Part shown: piece by piece, positions 53,656-64,000 of the stretch
Layout of the letters: each line of letters opens with the position of its first letter
How positions within the stretch are numbered: position 1 is the stretch's first letter
From: Microcebus murinus
Lineage: Eukaryota; Chordata; Mammalia; Primates; Cheirogaleidae
Direction: 5' to 3'
DNA length: 64,000 nt
Assembly: GCF_040939455.1 (NCBI RefSeq)
Contig: NC_134108.1
Coordinates: 53,381,501-53,445,500 of the forward strand
Program-made: the position numbers and the translations under genes
Notes under the pieces: model-generated
Database searches by the model: none
What the model saw: the letters and a program-made list of their open reading frames with translations, nothing else
What the model was told of the DNA's origin: nothing

Positions 53656-54060
53656 ATACATTCATTCAGCAAGTATTTACTGAACACCTACAATGTCCTA
53701 GCCATTCTGCAGGTTATAGGCATCTAACAAATCATAATCCTAGATCTCCATGGAGCTTACAGACTAGAGTGGAAGACAAATGATAAGTAAATAACAAACT
53801 AAATATATGATTACTAATTGTGATTAAGTACAATGAGGGAAATAAACAGCTGCTATGAAGAATTTTAAATGAATGGGGAGATGGAGGTTGTACTAGGTAG
53901 GGACAGAGAGTGGTGATGTTCTCTCTCAGGTAGTGATGTTCAAGCTGAAAGTTGAAGCATGAAAAGAAGTTGTGATGTGTGGGTGAGTTCTAGGGAGAGA
54001 GACTTGCATATCTGAAGTTCTGAGATTGGAAGAGGATTTGGAGTATCCAGAGACACAGCA
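53656..54060 (-). mobile_element. L2 LINE 3' region, minus strand
   Basis: TTCATTCAGCAAGTATTTACTGAACACCTAC is the reversed L2 tail. It continues with CTCCATGGAGCTTACAGACTAGAGTGG, the reversed L2 3' UTR. The decayed remainder runs to about 54060. Confidence 0.65.
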
Positions 54061-55419
54061 AGCTGGCTTGCTTGGCAGTGTTGATTGTCCATTTTAGTCA
54101 TCATGAATTTATAGAGAAGCCAACACACCCAGTTTATTGTTTTCTCTAGCATCATCCAGCTATGCAGGTGAACATATGGACAACATGGACATTTAGCTTC
54201 ATTTTAAAAACAAGTTTTTTAGGTGAATGAGATGATGAAAAGAGAGGTAAGGATTTGAGGGAAGTGCAAAGAAAGGCAAAGGAATAATTTTCTGAATCAG
54301 TCTTAGGATCTAAAATGAAGGCTGGAAGTGCAGACAGGAGGCATTGTGGGATCCAGAGTAAGCAGCAGGGTAAACAAATAGATGGCTGGTGGCTGCAGAG
54401 GCAAAGGCACCATCCCGGAGCAACTGTGAGGATGTGTGCTGTGGCGGAAGGGGAGAGACATTTTGGTAATGAGAAGTCATGAATACGGGAGCATGTTTAA
54501 GGTAAAGACCTTCCACTTACAGGGATTAGGGGAGGTAGTGTGTCCTTAGAAGTCTGCCTATCATGGTAGTTTTATTTCCTCTAGATTTGTTTTAACTGTC
54601 TCTGTGCCCTGATATTTTTGGGGGCTACCGGCCACCCCTCACTTCCCATCACACAGCTCCATCCGAGTCTGTCCTTCCATGCCCTAAAATCCGTTTGGAA
54701 AAATCCATTATCATTCAAATTAACTTGTTCCTTTGCCGATTCCCTGGATCCCTACCAGCTGATATGTTAGTTAACAAGAGAAACAAATTCAGTTAAATAT
54801 TAATTTGGGATGATAGTTTAATTTGTTATTCCAGATAACACATTTGCATTTCAGCAGAAGCTTTTAATAACAAATAGAAAAGAACATCTAATGCAGAAAA
54901 TTCAAGCCACAGAGAGAAATATTTTGGTGCAGAACATTTTGGGGTTTTTCTTTTGCCTCTATGTCAACTGTCAGAGATGGTCACATAATTTACATATATG
55001 TAGGGTCAAGCCTGAAGTCAACCAAATGTAAGAATCATTGTTTTAAAGCTGTAACAGAATGCAAACTTAGTCCCATTTCTAACTTTTAATGGTAAGGAAA
55101 CCAGGCCTAGAAAAAAAAAATGAGTTCCTAACCTAGTTAATAACGCAGATGGGTAGCTACTCATACCCAGGCATGTACCACACAGTAGGCACTGTACCTC
55201 TTCTTACCTACAAGAAATATTCAAAGTAAACCTTCTCATTAGGTAAAAGAATGTCTTACCGTAAAAGTCACCCTGAGATGGAGATCCTACAATCTTCTCA
55301 AATACCCTGTCCAATGTATACTAATCTTTAATGCCAGGAAATGATCCATTACAATTCAGCACAGTGCAGAGGAAAGAACTTTGGGCTTGAGATGAGACAC
55401 AGGTTATAGTCGTAGCTGT
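54061..55419. other. unique sequence
   Basis: Possibly more L2 debris up to 54500. No gene is supported. Confidence 0.35.
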
Positions 55420-55930
55420 GGAAGCCAGCCTCACAGATGCCCCTGGTGGCCTCACCTCTTCATCCTCATGCCTTTGTGTAATCCCTTCCCCTTGAGTGTG
55501 GGCTGGACCTAGTGACTAGCTTAATATCATTTACAATATTAGGTTATAAAAAGACTGTGGCTCCCACCTTGGGAACTTTCTTTGTTCTTTCTTGGATTGC
55601 TTTCTCTGGGGGAAGCCAGATGCCATTTTGTGAGGCAGCGTATGGAGAGATTCTTGTGGTGAGAGATCAAGGCCTGCCAGCACCACGTTAGGGAATTTGG
55701 AAGTGGATTTCCTCTCTCTCCTCCACTCCTCTCCTTCACCCCTTGCCTTTCTAAGCCCTCAAGTGAGATCATAGCCCCAGCTGACAGCTTAGCTTGACTG
55801 CAACCTCATGGGATCCCTTGAGCCAGAGGTACGCAGGTAAGTTGTACCCTATTCCCAAGCTACAGAAACTGTGTGATAAGAAACGTTTATTGTTTCAGGC
55901 TGTTTTAGTAGTTTACTTTTGTGTTAGTCT
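55420..55930 (+). mobile_element. MLT1-type MaLR LTR
   Basis: GTTATAAAAAGACTGTGGCTCC (TATA-like), GGAAGCCAGATGCCATTTTG, CAAGTGAGATCATAGCCCC, CTTGACTGCAACCTCATGG and GAAACTGTGTGATAAGAAACG follow the order of MLT1 LTRs. The left limit is uncertain. The 77-aa minus ORF here is noise. Confidence 0.7.
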
Positions 55931-55992
55931 TAGCCTTTCGAGGCCTCAGTTTCTTCACTTGTATATGTTTAACAATTGAACCAAATGATCTT

Positions 55993-55994
55993 TT

Positions 55995-56070
<76 letters not shown>
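55993..56070 (+). repeat. (TTTC)n microsatellite
   Basis: About 19 uninterrupted TTTC tetranucleotide units. The long pure tract predicts high length variability. Confidence 0.97.
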
Positions 56071-57085
56071 TTTTAATAACAAGGGCATTTATGGACATAT
56101 ATAAATAGACTGTCTAGAGGTACAAAGGTAAGTTTGACCCAGAAGCTCAATGATGTCACCGAAAGCACATTTTTTTCCAACTCTGTGAATAAGATAATCT
56201 TTGCGTCACTTATATATACATAATTATCTAAAGTCTTGATGTGTTAGCATAAGCCAGTTCTACTAATTCTATCTTCAATAATAATAAGATCAGTTAGCCA
56301 CAATTCTTCTAAAAATAACACTTTGAATCTTTAAAAAAAAACTATAAGAAAACCTGTAACCTCCCCTCTAATCCAATATAGGAAAATAATAAGAAATCTT
56401 TAATGTTTAAAGATTCATTTTTATCTTATTATTCTCTAATACTAAATTTACTTAGTTCTTTAAACTATAGCACTATGCTATTAAATGCCATATTGCCTAA
56501 ATCTTATTCTACATAAAATCTTATGAAAAATATGCACAGGTGCATTTTTGTTCATATGATATGATAGTGACTTTAGAAAGCTTTAATATTAAAGAAGTAA
56601 ACATCATGATTGCTTCTTACTTGACAAAACAATCACAAAGATTCAGACTGTTTACCATAGTTAAATTGAGACCCCTGAGGGTTATTTCAGAAATTTGTTT
56701 TCAGTATTTATTTGGATAAGGCAAGACTGACACAGGCAGCATGAGGTCTTTCTACTGGGCACCCATTAGGTGGTCAATATGTTCTTATTGATTCATTGAT
56801 CTAGGGCCCAGCATATGTTTTACAAACAGAACAGAAACTAGGCTGTTGGCATGCTGGAGGAATGAAGCCAATTAGCCCTCAGAGAATCCTGGACTCCATT
56901 CTGTTGTGGTAAGTTCTATATAGCAACTCATTAAAAATAATACGCATACTATGTAAAACCTTCTCTAGGTATTGATTTCTAGTTCTCAGTGTGTTGTATT
57001 TTAATCAGGGCCCTTATTTTCTTCACATTGTGGGCTATCACTTCACCTGTGAAGCCAAAGAAATGTATTTATTTGGTTTGGTTTG

Positions 57086-57087
<2 letters not shown>
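56071..57087. other. unique sequence
   Basis: No supported feature. Confidence 0.4.

Positions 57088-57127
<40 letters not shown>
57088..57127 (+). repeat. (GT)n microsatellite
   Basis: Twenty uninterrupted GT units. The Cys-Val peptide read through it is an artefact. Confidence 0.97.
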
Positions 57128-57129
<2 letters not shown>

Positions 57130-57469
57130 TTGTGTGGCATGGTGGCTAATTTCCAAAGGAATCGTGGTGTCTCATATTAACTTTGCCATTTCTTTGTGTT
57201 ATTAAACTACAGAAGTTAGCCAGGGACAGAAACCATGTTATAAACAAATGTTTGTAATAATTAATAGCAAAATGGTCTCGAAACAGAAGAAGCCAAAAAA
57301 AAAAAAAAGGCAAATACAGTCTACAGTCTTTCTGAGCAGCATATATACTGTTCTTTGTATTCTGTCTTGTGACTTGCCCTCATTTTCCATTTTTCTGAAA
57401 CTTTCTAAAGGTGCTGGACATTAGCTACTAAGGTCCCAAATCTCTTCAGTTTTCCCAGAATGTGATTCC

Positions 57470-59100
57470 AACTAATCAGTGAGGGGGAGAGTTGCTAGGG
57501 CCTGGCAGACCTGCTTCCCATTCCGTGCCGTCTCTACGATGCTTCCGTGAGAGCCCGGGCCTCATTCGTCCTTGACAGAGGCCATGGACTGAGAATGCTA
57601 ACTGCGTGCTGTGATGGCTCGGTCAGTGATGAGGTCACCTGTGGCTCAAGGCTCAGGGAAGACCCCCAGCTGCTTTCAGCTAGGTCAGTGACCATCTGTC
57701 AGCTGGGAAGAGTCTCCTGTCAATGCCAGCTTGGGGGAGACTCAAAGTGCTGACCAGAGGGGAAAGGTAGAGCTTCTCAAGATTTGCTTATTTGCATCCT
57801 AACGACAGAGAGTGAGGTGACTTTGGGAGGCAGCCTTTGTCCCCAGACCTCCCACAAAGAAGCAGATGCATTTAAGGCGGTGGGAGCACTGAGCAAGACA
57901 GAAATCTCCCCCTTTTTGATTCACTGCCCGATGGATGTTAATGCTGCTTTGAATGCAAAGGCTTTCCTTTATTAGGAAATGTGCTGCAGACTAGGGCTTA
58001 ATGCTGCTTTTCCTTGATTTTTTTAAAAACTTGGTCTCATGAATCCTTCAGGCTGATGTTAGGTAATTCGGAAATAAGAAAAATATATAACTCGGTTTCT
58101 TCTCAGAGATAGACGGTGGCTTTTAATCTTCTATTTCCCTCTGTCATCACCAAGCTTAGTGAAGAGAACAGCCTTAAAAACAGAAAGCTCTGCAATGATT
58201 CCGCAGCGTGTACTGGAGAAAGAGTGCCTGAGAGCATCATAAACATGAGGGGAGAGATGCTCCATAAATATGCGGGTAGTTATTTATTACAAAATAAATT
58301 ATGTATTGACATGAGGAATTACACCATAATTTTCTGTTTGAGATGGTACCAAAGTAAATTGGTTTCTAACTAAAAGGTCACATGGAATGCTGGCTTTGTG
58401 TTCCTGTCATGACATTTGCCTTATTGGCATTCAGGTGCATTCCCTCTGCTTCATGCAATCACTGTCTCCTTTCACTGTGTTTACAGATAATACAGCAACT
58501 TTGCAGGCCAAATGGCTTTCTGAATATGAGCCCACAAAGCATTGAATCAGACAGCCTCCTGCTTAGAGAGTTTTCAGCACAGTTCAGCCATAAGGCAAAC
58601 ATCAATAATTGCTTTAGAAGGGAAAGTGACAGGAAATTGTTCATAATTTGCCATCACAATAATTAAGAGTGGCTAGGACTATTGCAACCACTATTTAATT
58701 TCCTCTTCTTTAAAATGAACTCTGTTATTGTCACCAACTGCTCTGTGGTGAGACCCATTAGCACTGTTTGTCTGAAGGCTTCTATTCCTAGGAACAAGTC
58801 ATTTGCTCACCTCCATGTTGAACCAATGATGCATTTTGATCCAAGCTATTTTACATTTACAGTAGGAACATGCACAAGCTTTAAAAGAGTAGCGCAATTG
58901 CTAAGCTGTTTTTGAGCTCTGCTCTGCAGGCCTCTCCTAAAACATACTGTACTGCATATGGTTTAGAACAAATAGCCATGAGCCTTAAAGCCAGGGAAAA
59001 AAAGGAAAATAAAAAGTGTTTTAACCATTGTTCAGTGGTTTTCATGCCTGATTTGGTAGGTAAAGGTTATCAGAAAAGTCAGTTCAAGTGTGCTTAGAAA
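57470..59100. promoter_or_regulatory. candidate conserved non-coding / enhancer block
   Basis: About 1.6 kb free of any repeat I can recognise. It has more CpG than the rest (six CpGs in 57522-57572), a perfect POU octamer ATTTGCAT at 57790-57797, a Fox-like TGTTTAC near 58478 and several TAATTA/TAATTG homeodomain-type cores (58270-58330, 58605-58670). These features suit a developmental enhancer, but short motifs occur by chance and I have no alignment. Consecutive + strand ORFs of 60-94 codons (57547-59097) have no domain signal. Confidence 0.25.
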
Positions 59101-59399
59101 GCTTAATGACATCTCTCAACTCCCTTGGCAGGCATTTCATGAAAGGGACAGGTTATTAGGGGCCAAAATTAGAAACCCCATCTTTGGTAAATGAACTCAT
59201 TAGTGTCATCCTGTGTCTTCACTGCCCACGGCTAGAATGGCTGGAGTTTTTGTCCTGGGTGTCATACTTTAAGCACTGGCTGAGGACTCCAAAATCACTC
59301 TGTTCTCTGCACTCCTTTCAGAACTCAGCATATCCTGCCTCTTATGGCACTAATTTGTGTGTCAACCTCATCTCTTTGCCGAGATTTAAGCCCTTAGAG

Positions 59400-59480
59400 G
59401 TCAGAATTTTGAATGCTGACAGCCCCTTGCATGTAGAGTAACATAGTTACTGAATAAATATTTGTTGACTGACTGACAGA
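59400..59480 (+). mobile_element. L2 3'-end fragment, plus strand
   Basis: CAGCCCCTTGCATGTAGAGT and TGAATAAATATTTGTTGACTGACTGA give the L2 tail. Confidence 0.65.
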
Positions 59481-59679
59481 GTGGATGGACGATTGGCACT
59501 GTTCATGCAGAAGTAGGAGGAACATGTCTCTCCACCGTAGGTCCTGTGGGCTATTATTACCTGTCCCAACTCATAGGCATGCTGGCTACAGAATAGCAAA
59601 TTAGATTCTACTAAAAGGAAAAGGAAGCCCACTACTGTTAAAAAGAAAAACACACACAAAAAACTTTTGCTAATTTCCT

Positions 59680-59850
59680 CATTCATTAATTCAACATAAT
59701 TTGTTGACTAGGCACTGTTTTAGGCACTTGAGATTTATGGATGGGCAACACGATTCACGCAGTTGTGGAGCTTATATTCTAGTGCAGGCAGTCAGACAGT
59801 CATAAGCATAACACATGGATCGAGTAGTATGCTAGAATGAGAAACAGGCA
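59680..59850 (-). mobile_element. L2 3' fragment, minus strand
   Basis: CATTCATTAATTCAACATAATTTGTTGACTAGGCACTGTTTTAGG is the reversed L2 tail, followed by GTGGAGCTTATATTCTAGTG. Confidence 0.65.
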
Positions 59851-59959
59851 ATGAAAACAAGGAAGTGTCAGAAAGGAGACTGAGGGCTGTTGGGGAGGTT
59901 GGGTCTTAATTTTAAATATATATAAATTTAAAATTTTCACTTTGTCCTTTGTTTATTTT

Positions 59960-60345
59960 TCACTACTTTTGGAGTATCTACTGTATTGTGTTATATCCTG
60001 GGAGCACAGGGCGTGTAAGACACTCTTCCTTCAGCTCACATTCTAGACAAGGAAATGGACATACAAACAGATGATCAGAATATAATGCAGGAGCTTGCCA
60101 GGCATGAAGGGAGGTGGGAAGTAGAAGACCTTTCAGGTGATGGACACCATGAATTGAAAGGGAAAAAGTTAGGAAAATGCATCAGGGTTTGAAGAGCAAA
60201 AGTCTTCCTGAAATATAGGGAATAGAGAAGATGGCGGTAGAGGTGGGGCTGGAGGCACAGATTGGATTAGATTGTAAAGCACCTTCATGACACATTAAGG
60301 AATATGAACTTGATTCTGAGACGGTAAGGTGGTGTAAGTGAAAAA
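59960..60345 (-). mobile_element. L2 3' region, minus strand
   Basis: GGAGTATCTACTGTATTGTG, CTTCAGCTCACATTCTAGAC and, further on, GATTGTAAAGCACCTTCATG and GAACTTGATTCTGAGACGG have the order of the reversed L2 3' part. Diverged. Confidence 0.55.
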
Positions 60346-60354
60346 AAAATATTC

Positions 60355-60560
60355 TTGAACTTTGTAGTCAGAAAAATCTGATAAAGTCTGGTTCTGCCAC
60401 TTAGTAGTTATATAGTATTGTGCTAATAATTGGAAATAGCTCAGTCTGTTTCCTCATCTGTAAAAATAAACATGATAACCCCTAGCTTGTAGGGTTTGTG
60501 TGTGGGGCCAAATGAGGCAATGCTCATGGCAGCAAGGGCAGCTGCATAGTAGGTCCTAGA
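60355..60560 (+). mobile_element. MIR SINE, plus strand
   Basis: TCTGGTTCTGCCACTTAGTA, GTCTGTTTCCTCATCTGTAA and GCTTGTAGGGTTTGTGTGTG match the MIR core and 3' part in order. Confidence 0.78.
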
Positions 60561-60565
60561 ATTTT

Positions 60566-60766
60566 GCCAGCCAATACAGGAGCCATTAGTCACATGTGGC
60601 TGTTTAAATTAATTAAATTAAAGTAAAATAAAATATCATATTTCTGAGATGTGCTAGACGCATTTCAAGTGTACAGTAGCCATGTGTGGCTAGTGGTTGT
60701 CATATTGGAAAGAGCTTATATGGAACATTTATATCATTACAGAGAATTCTATTGGACAACACTGTT
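60566..60766 (-). mobile_element. hAT-Charlie non-autonomous element (MER33/MER3-like)
   Basis: Inverted ends GCCAGCCAATACAGGAGCC and TTCTATTGGACAACACTG, with AGCCATGTGTGGCTAGTGG inside. It is related in end sequence to the copy at 11073-11406. Naming is uncertain. Confidence 0.7.
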
Positions 60767-62054
60767 CTAGAGGGATGTTTTCTTGCCTTCATGAAAGCAC
60801 CAGCTTCTTAATTGATGTAGTTAATCTGTTGAAAGTATGTGCTATGCAGTATTATACAAAAAAGAGTTGTTCTTTAAAATAAAACTTGGAAATGGGCTGT
60901 GATCAGAATTAGATTCCCCCTGAGATGTCAGTCAAGAGCTCACACAAAGCCCTGTGCTGTCGTGCATCTGCCACCTCCCGCTTTCTCTTGCAGCCATGCT
61001 GCCCACCCTAACTCTAAACTTAGAATTACACTTGGTTCTCTTGGAAGAAGCCAGAAAATGACTCCAGACCTGAGGCACACGTTTCCCTGGGTAACTTACC
61101 CTAGGATGCGAACTGTATTCTCTGTGGGATTGCCTACAGGAGCAGCTCATGCCATTTCAAATAACAGCTTCATTCATCCTGTTACCATTACTAAGGTTTT
61201 GTAACCCAGAACATCAGGGATGATGGCCATTTCTGGTGACAGGTAGACACCTGCACTGAATTCTCAATTCACTTCAACTTAGATCATGTTCCCAGAAAGA
61301 GTGTATTGACTTCCAGTTTCTACTTAACTTTGGTTTTGCTCTGGGAGTTAACTAAAGTTATAAGCAGAGGTCCTTTGTCTACATGGAACAGTTATTTTTC
61401 AGGATTAAAAAATCTGGAGGACTGTTCAGAGGGTTGAAGGTATTACACTTGGCTGGTAAATTAAAATAAATAAGTAAATATGGGTTTCCTTAATCACCTT
61501 GAGGAAAAAGAAGTGTTCTTTCTGACCATTGTGTTATACTATTTTATTATACTATATTACCACATAATTTATTTTGTACATATAATTGAATTTTACTTGG
61601 GAGGCAATAAAGCCTTGTGGAAAAGTTACAAAGAAGTCAAGTGAGAGATCAGCTGAGAGAAATTAAATCCATCAGTGTGCAAATATAATGAGGGGAAGGA
61701 ACCCTGGCATTTACTGAGAGCTATATACAAATGTAGTAAGTTGCCAGAAATGAAGTTCTCTGCATCCTACAGTGACTAGGAGGAATTTTTAAGAATTGAC
61801 AGAGCTTCAACTGGCTTTGAAATGTGGTTGGGATTAAGGTAAAAGTTGTCCATAAAAGAGGAAGAAGTGCAAAGTTGTAGGGATGGAAATACACCTATCC
61901 TCTTTAATGGAAACCGAATAGACCATAATGAGTGAATACGAACTGTAGAATGTGAATGAGAAATAAATGGGAAATACGTTAGATGTTCGGCTCAGACTGG
62001 GTAGAAAGGGGCAGACTTTGAATAATACAATAATAATTAAACATAAATTTGTTT
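60767..62054. other. unique sequence
   Basis: No supported feature. The 101-codon ORF at 60899-61204 has no recognisable content. Confidence 0.35.
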
Positions 62055-62222
62055 AATGGATATTTTGGGTCAGGCAATGGGCCAAAACATTTTTTTCCAT
62101 ATATTATTGAATTTAATCTTTACAACAATCCAATGGGACAAGTATTATTAATCACATTTTACAGATGAAGCAACTTAAATTTAGAGAGGTTAAGTAGTCT
62201 TTCCCAAGGCTAAAGTGTTGGG
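62055..62222 (-). mobile_element. MIR SINE, minus strand
   Basis: TTTAATCTTTACAACAATCCAATGGGAC, CACATTTTACAGATGAAGCAAC and TAGAGAGGTTAAGTAGTC are the reversed MIR core and 3' half. Confidence 0.85.
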
Positions 62223-64000
62223 AGATGATTCTTCAGGAGTATGTTAAATTTCATACATTTCTATGTACAACTTCAGAGCAGAGGCACTGGCTGCCTTCAT
62301 CTGGACAGTATTTTTCATGAATGTTTACATAGCAAATGGCCTTGAAAGATAAAGATCATGCCTCCTTCTGAAGCAAAGGACAGTATTATTTATTGTTTTG
62401 CGTCATGAGATAATGTGTCTATCTGAAGTCAAGTTTGAGCAGGATAACTGTTTATTATAAAAGAGTCAGGTTCCCTAAGTGCAGGATTCCTCTCCTGGAG
62501 TGTTACCCATTGTGTGTAGGAATCAACTGACCCTTACACAGTTCCCTCTGGGAATTGAGGCTTGGGGAAGTGGCATGAATGGTGATACATTAGATACTTA
62601 CTGCTATTGCTGTGTGTAATAAAGTACTTGTGTTTGACCCAGGAGTTTTGTGTTATCTTCCAGAATCTATGAAACTGTGGCAAACTAACTTGTTAACTAG
62701 AAAATAGGCTAATTTCTAAGACCACTAAGAAATGGATGCTAGAAGTAGAAAAGAAGAAATAGAAAGGAAGAAATAAGATTTGGATAGAATATTTTGGGAT
62801 GGAGAATAGGGCAAGAGATGGTCAGAAAGTATAAAAGTCAAAGGAGAGATTAAAATTCTGAGCTTGAGAGATGAATGCAAGAATTAAAGTGAGTAGCTAG
62901 AATTAGTTCTTGGAAGAACAGGTGGGAGCTTGTTTTGTGCTTTTAGAAATTTTACTTTTCTGAAGTTAAAAGCTGGATATTTAAAAATTCTCTGCATAGG
63001 ATCTAGCAGAGGATGCATGTGTAACATATATCAACAAGATCTCCCCTTTCTTCACTTCCTCTCAAATCTGGGCTGTGGAGCCTCCATTGAGGAAGGAAGA
63101 ACTGGGAGGAAGCTGCATCTATGTGTGAGGTTGCAGAGGAGAAGGGGAGAGAGTGGCTGGAGCAATGGCCCAGTTGCTTTTGAAGCCATGCCAGGAATTC
63201 TCAGGCTAGCTGCAGGCTGGGTCTCTGTTAAGGAGAGAGCTTGGCTCCTAAGCACTGCTGTTTGGCAAAAACACCACTGAAGCTATGGTGGGTAAATGGT
63301 TTGCTTTCTTACTATTTTCTTGGATGATCTTTTTAATAATGAAAGCACAAAATGTCATCTCCTGCTCCTTCAGTATCACTTATGATGACTACAAGTTCAA
63401 TCCTTTTAACTTTGTTACCTATATTAATAATTTGTTTTTGGTTTCCTCAAAAACAATGAAAGAAAAATTACAGAAAAGGTAAATAAATTCTATCTGTTTG
63501 TATATTATCATCTCCCAGGTGCCTTTGCCTTAATCTATTGTCAGTCCAGAAAATCATATCAGGTTGTATTTTTAAAACAATAAATTTTCCAAGAGAATCC
63601 AAGTTGATGGAATCTGAGGGGCACAGTTGTAAAGCTCAGTGTATCATATCCCTTAAGGTAAAAGAATATTGCTCAGTGTTTTCTATTTCTAAATCATTTG
63701 CCAATGTTTGGTGAACTTTGTCTACTTCCACATATTTCCTTAGTGAGTGGAAAATTATGCAATGACAAGATTGTTGCCATCCTCCCCAGGAAGTCTGTGG
63801 AGGCAACACTTCATGCATCTCTGCCTGGAGCCCAGGTGACTTGAGAATATATAGCCATTTAGTGGTAAAATGATTTTAATCTTTAAAAAGGTGGCATGAT
63901 CTTTATTATATCATTTTAGGAGGTGTAGATTAGTCAGCTGTAAATGTACTGTGTAGGCATGAATGAGGTTTTCTTTCTTTCTTTTCTTTTTTGTATGTAT
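62223..64000. other. unique sequence to window end
   Basis: No gene or repeat is supported. A C/T-rich tract at 63968-63993 reaches the window edge and could be the start of a retroelement tail running out of view. Confidence 0.35.

Noticed and set aside
56989..57180. Cys-Val repeat peptide
   Set aside because: It is translation of the (GT)n microsatellite.

Overview
The window reads as an intergenic or intronic stretch of a mammalian genome, most likely a strepsirrhine primate of the lemur type. The best evidence is the Alu elements. Four of the five are right-arm/left-arm dimers on the minus strand whose central linker (seen on the + strand) is a TATATATTAGTTGGCCAATT-like segment, a form I associate with lemur Alus. 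The youngest L1 3' ends, with G-rich 3' UTRs ending in TGTACCCCCATAATA-like tails, also look lemur-like. Older layers (L2, MIR, MaLR LTRs, Tigger and hAT-Charlie DNA transposons) are shared by placental mammals. I cannot name the species.

No host protein-coding gene, tRNA, rRNA or known small RNA gene can be supported. Every ORF above about 120 codons except one (46094-46480, no recognisable content) is accounted for by L1 or L2 reverse-transcriptase remnants, by repeats, or by shadow frames of repeats. All L1 and L2 copies here are dead.

Layout. 340-7050: a near full-length L1 on the minus strand (3' end at the left; ORF2 about 590-3930, ORF1 about 4030-5070, 5' UTR about 5070-7050). 7050-14300: mostly unique A+T-rich sequence with a GA microsatellite and one hAT element. 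14330-17660: a dense cluster with a MER1-type element (8-bp target duplication), a minus-strand L2 reverse-transcriptase fragment carrying a 16-bp tandem repeat, a G-rich tract, a Tigger element with long inverted repeats, and a roughly 90-bp direct duplication flanking it, one copy of which was split by an Alu. 17660-29630: scattered L2, MIR, LTR, hAT and Alu copies in unique sequence. 29644-30990: a 5'-truncated L1 with a 12-bp target duplication and a second L1 3' end nested in it. 31000-34840: unique. 34850-35693: an older minus-strand L1 with 10-bp target duplications. 36000-44650: mostly unique, with an LTR and an AT-rich repeat. 44658-52920: Alu, MIR, L1 fragment, ancient LINE 3' end, Alu, a MaLR solo LTR inserted in a MIR with a perfect 5-bp duplication, and a 2.1-kb L1 fragment. 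53600-60770: L2 fragments, an MLT1-type LTR, two long microsatellites and a repeat-free, somewhat CpG-richer block (57470-59100) that is the best candidate for conserved regulatory DNA. 60770-64000: unique sequence with one MIR.

The genes do not work together because none are visible. The main story is retrotransposon layering: old L2/MIR/MaLR/DNA elements, then L1s, then lemur-type Alus. I see no convincing undescribed biological system. The observations most worth checking are the direct duplication around the Tigger element, the recurrent ORF2-to-3'UTR junction shared by two L1 copies, and the repeat-free block near 57.5-59.1 kb.
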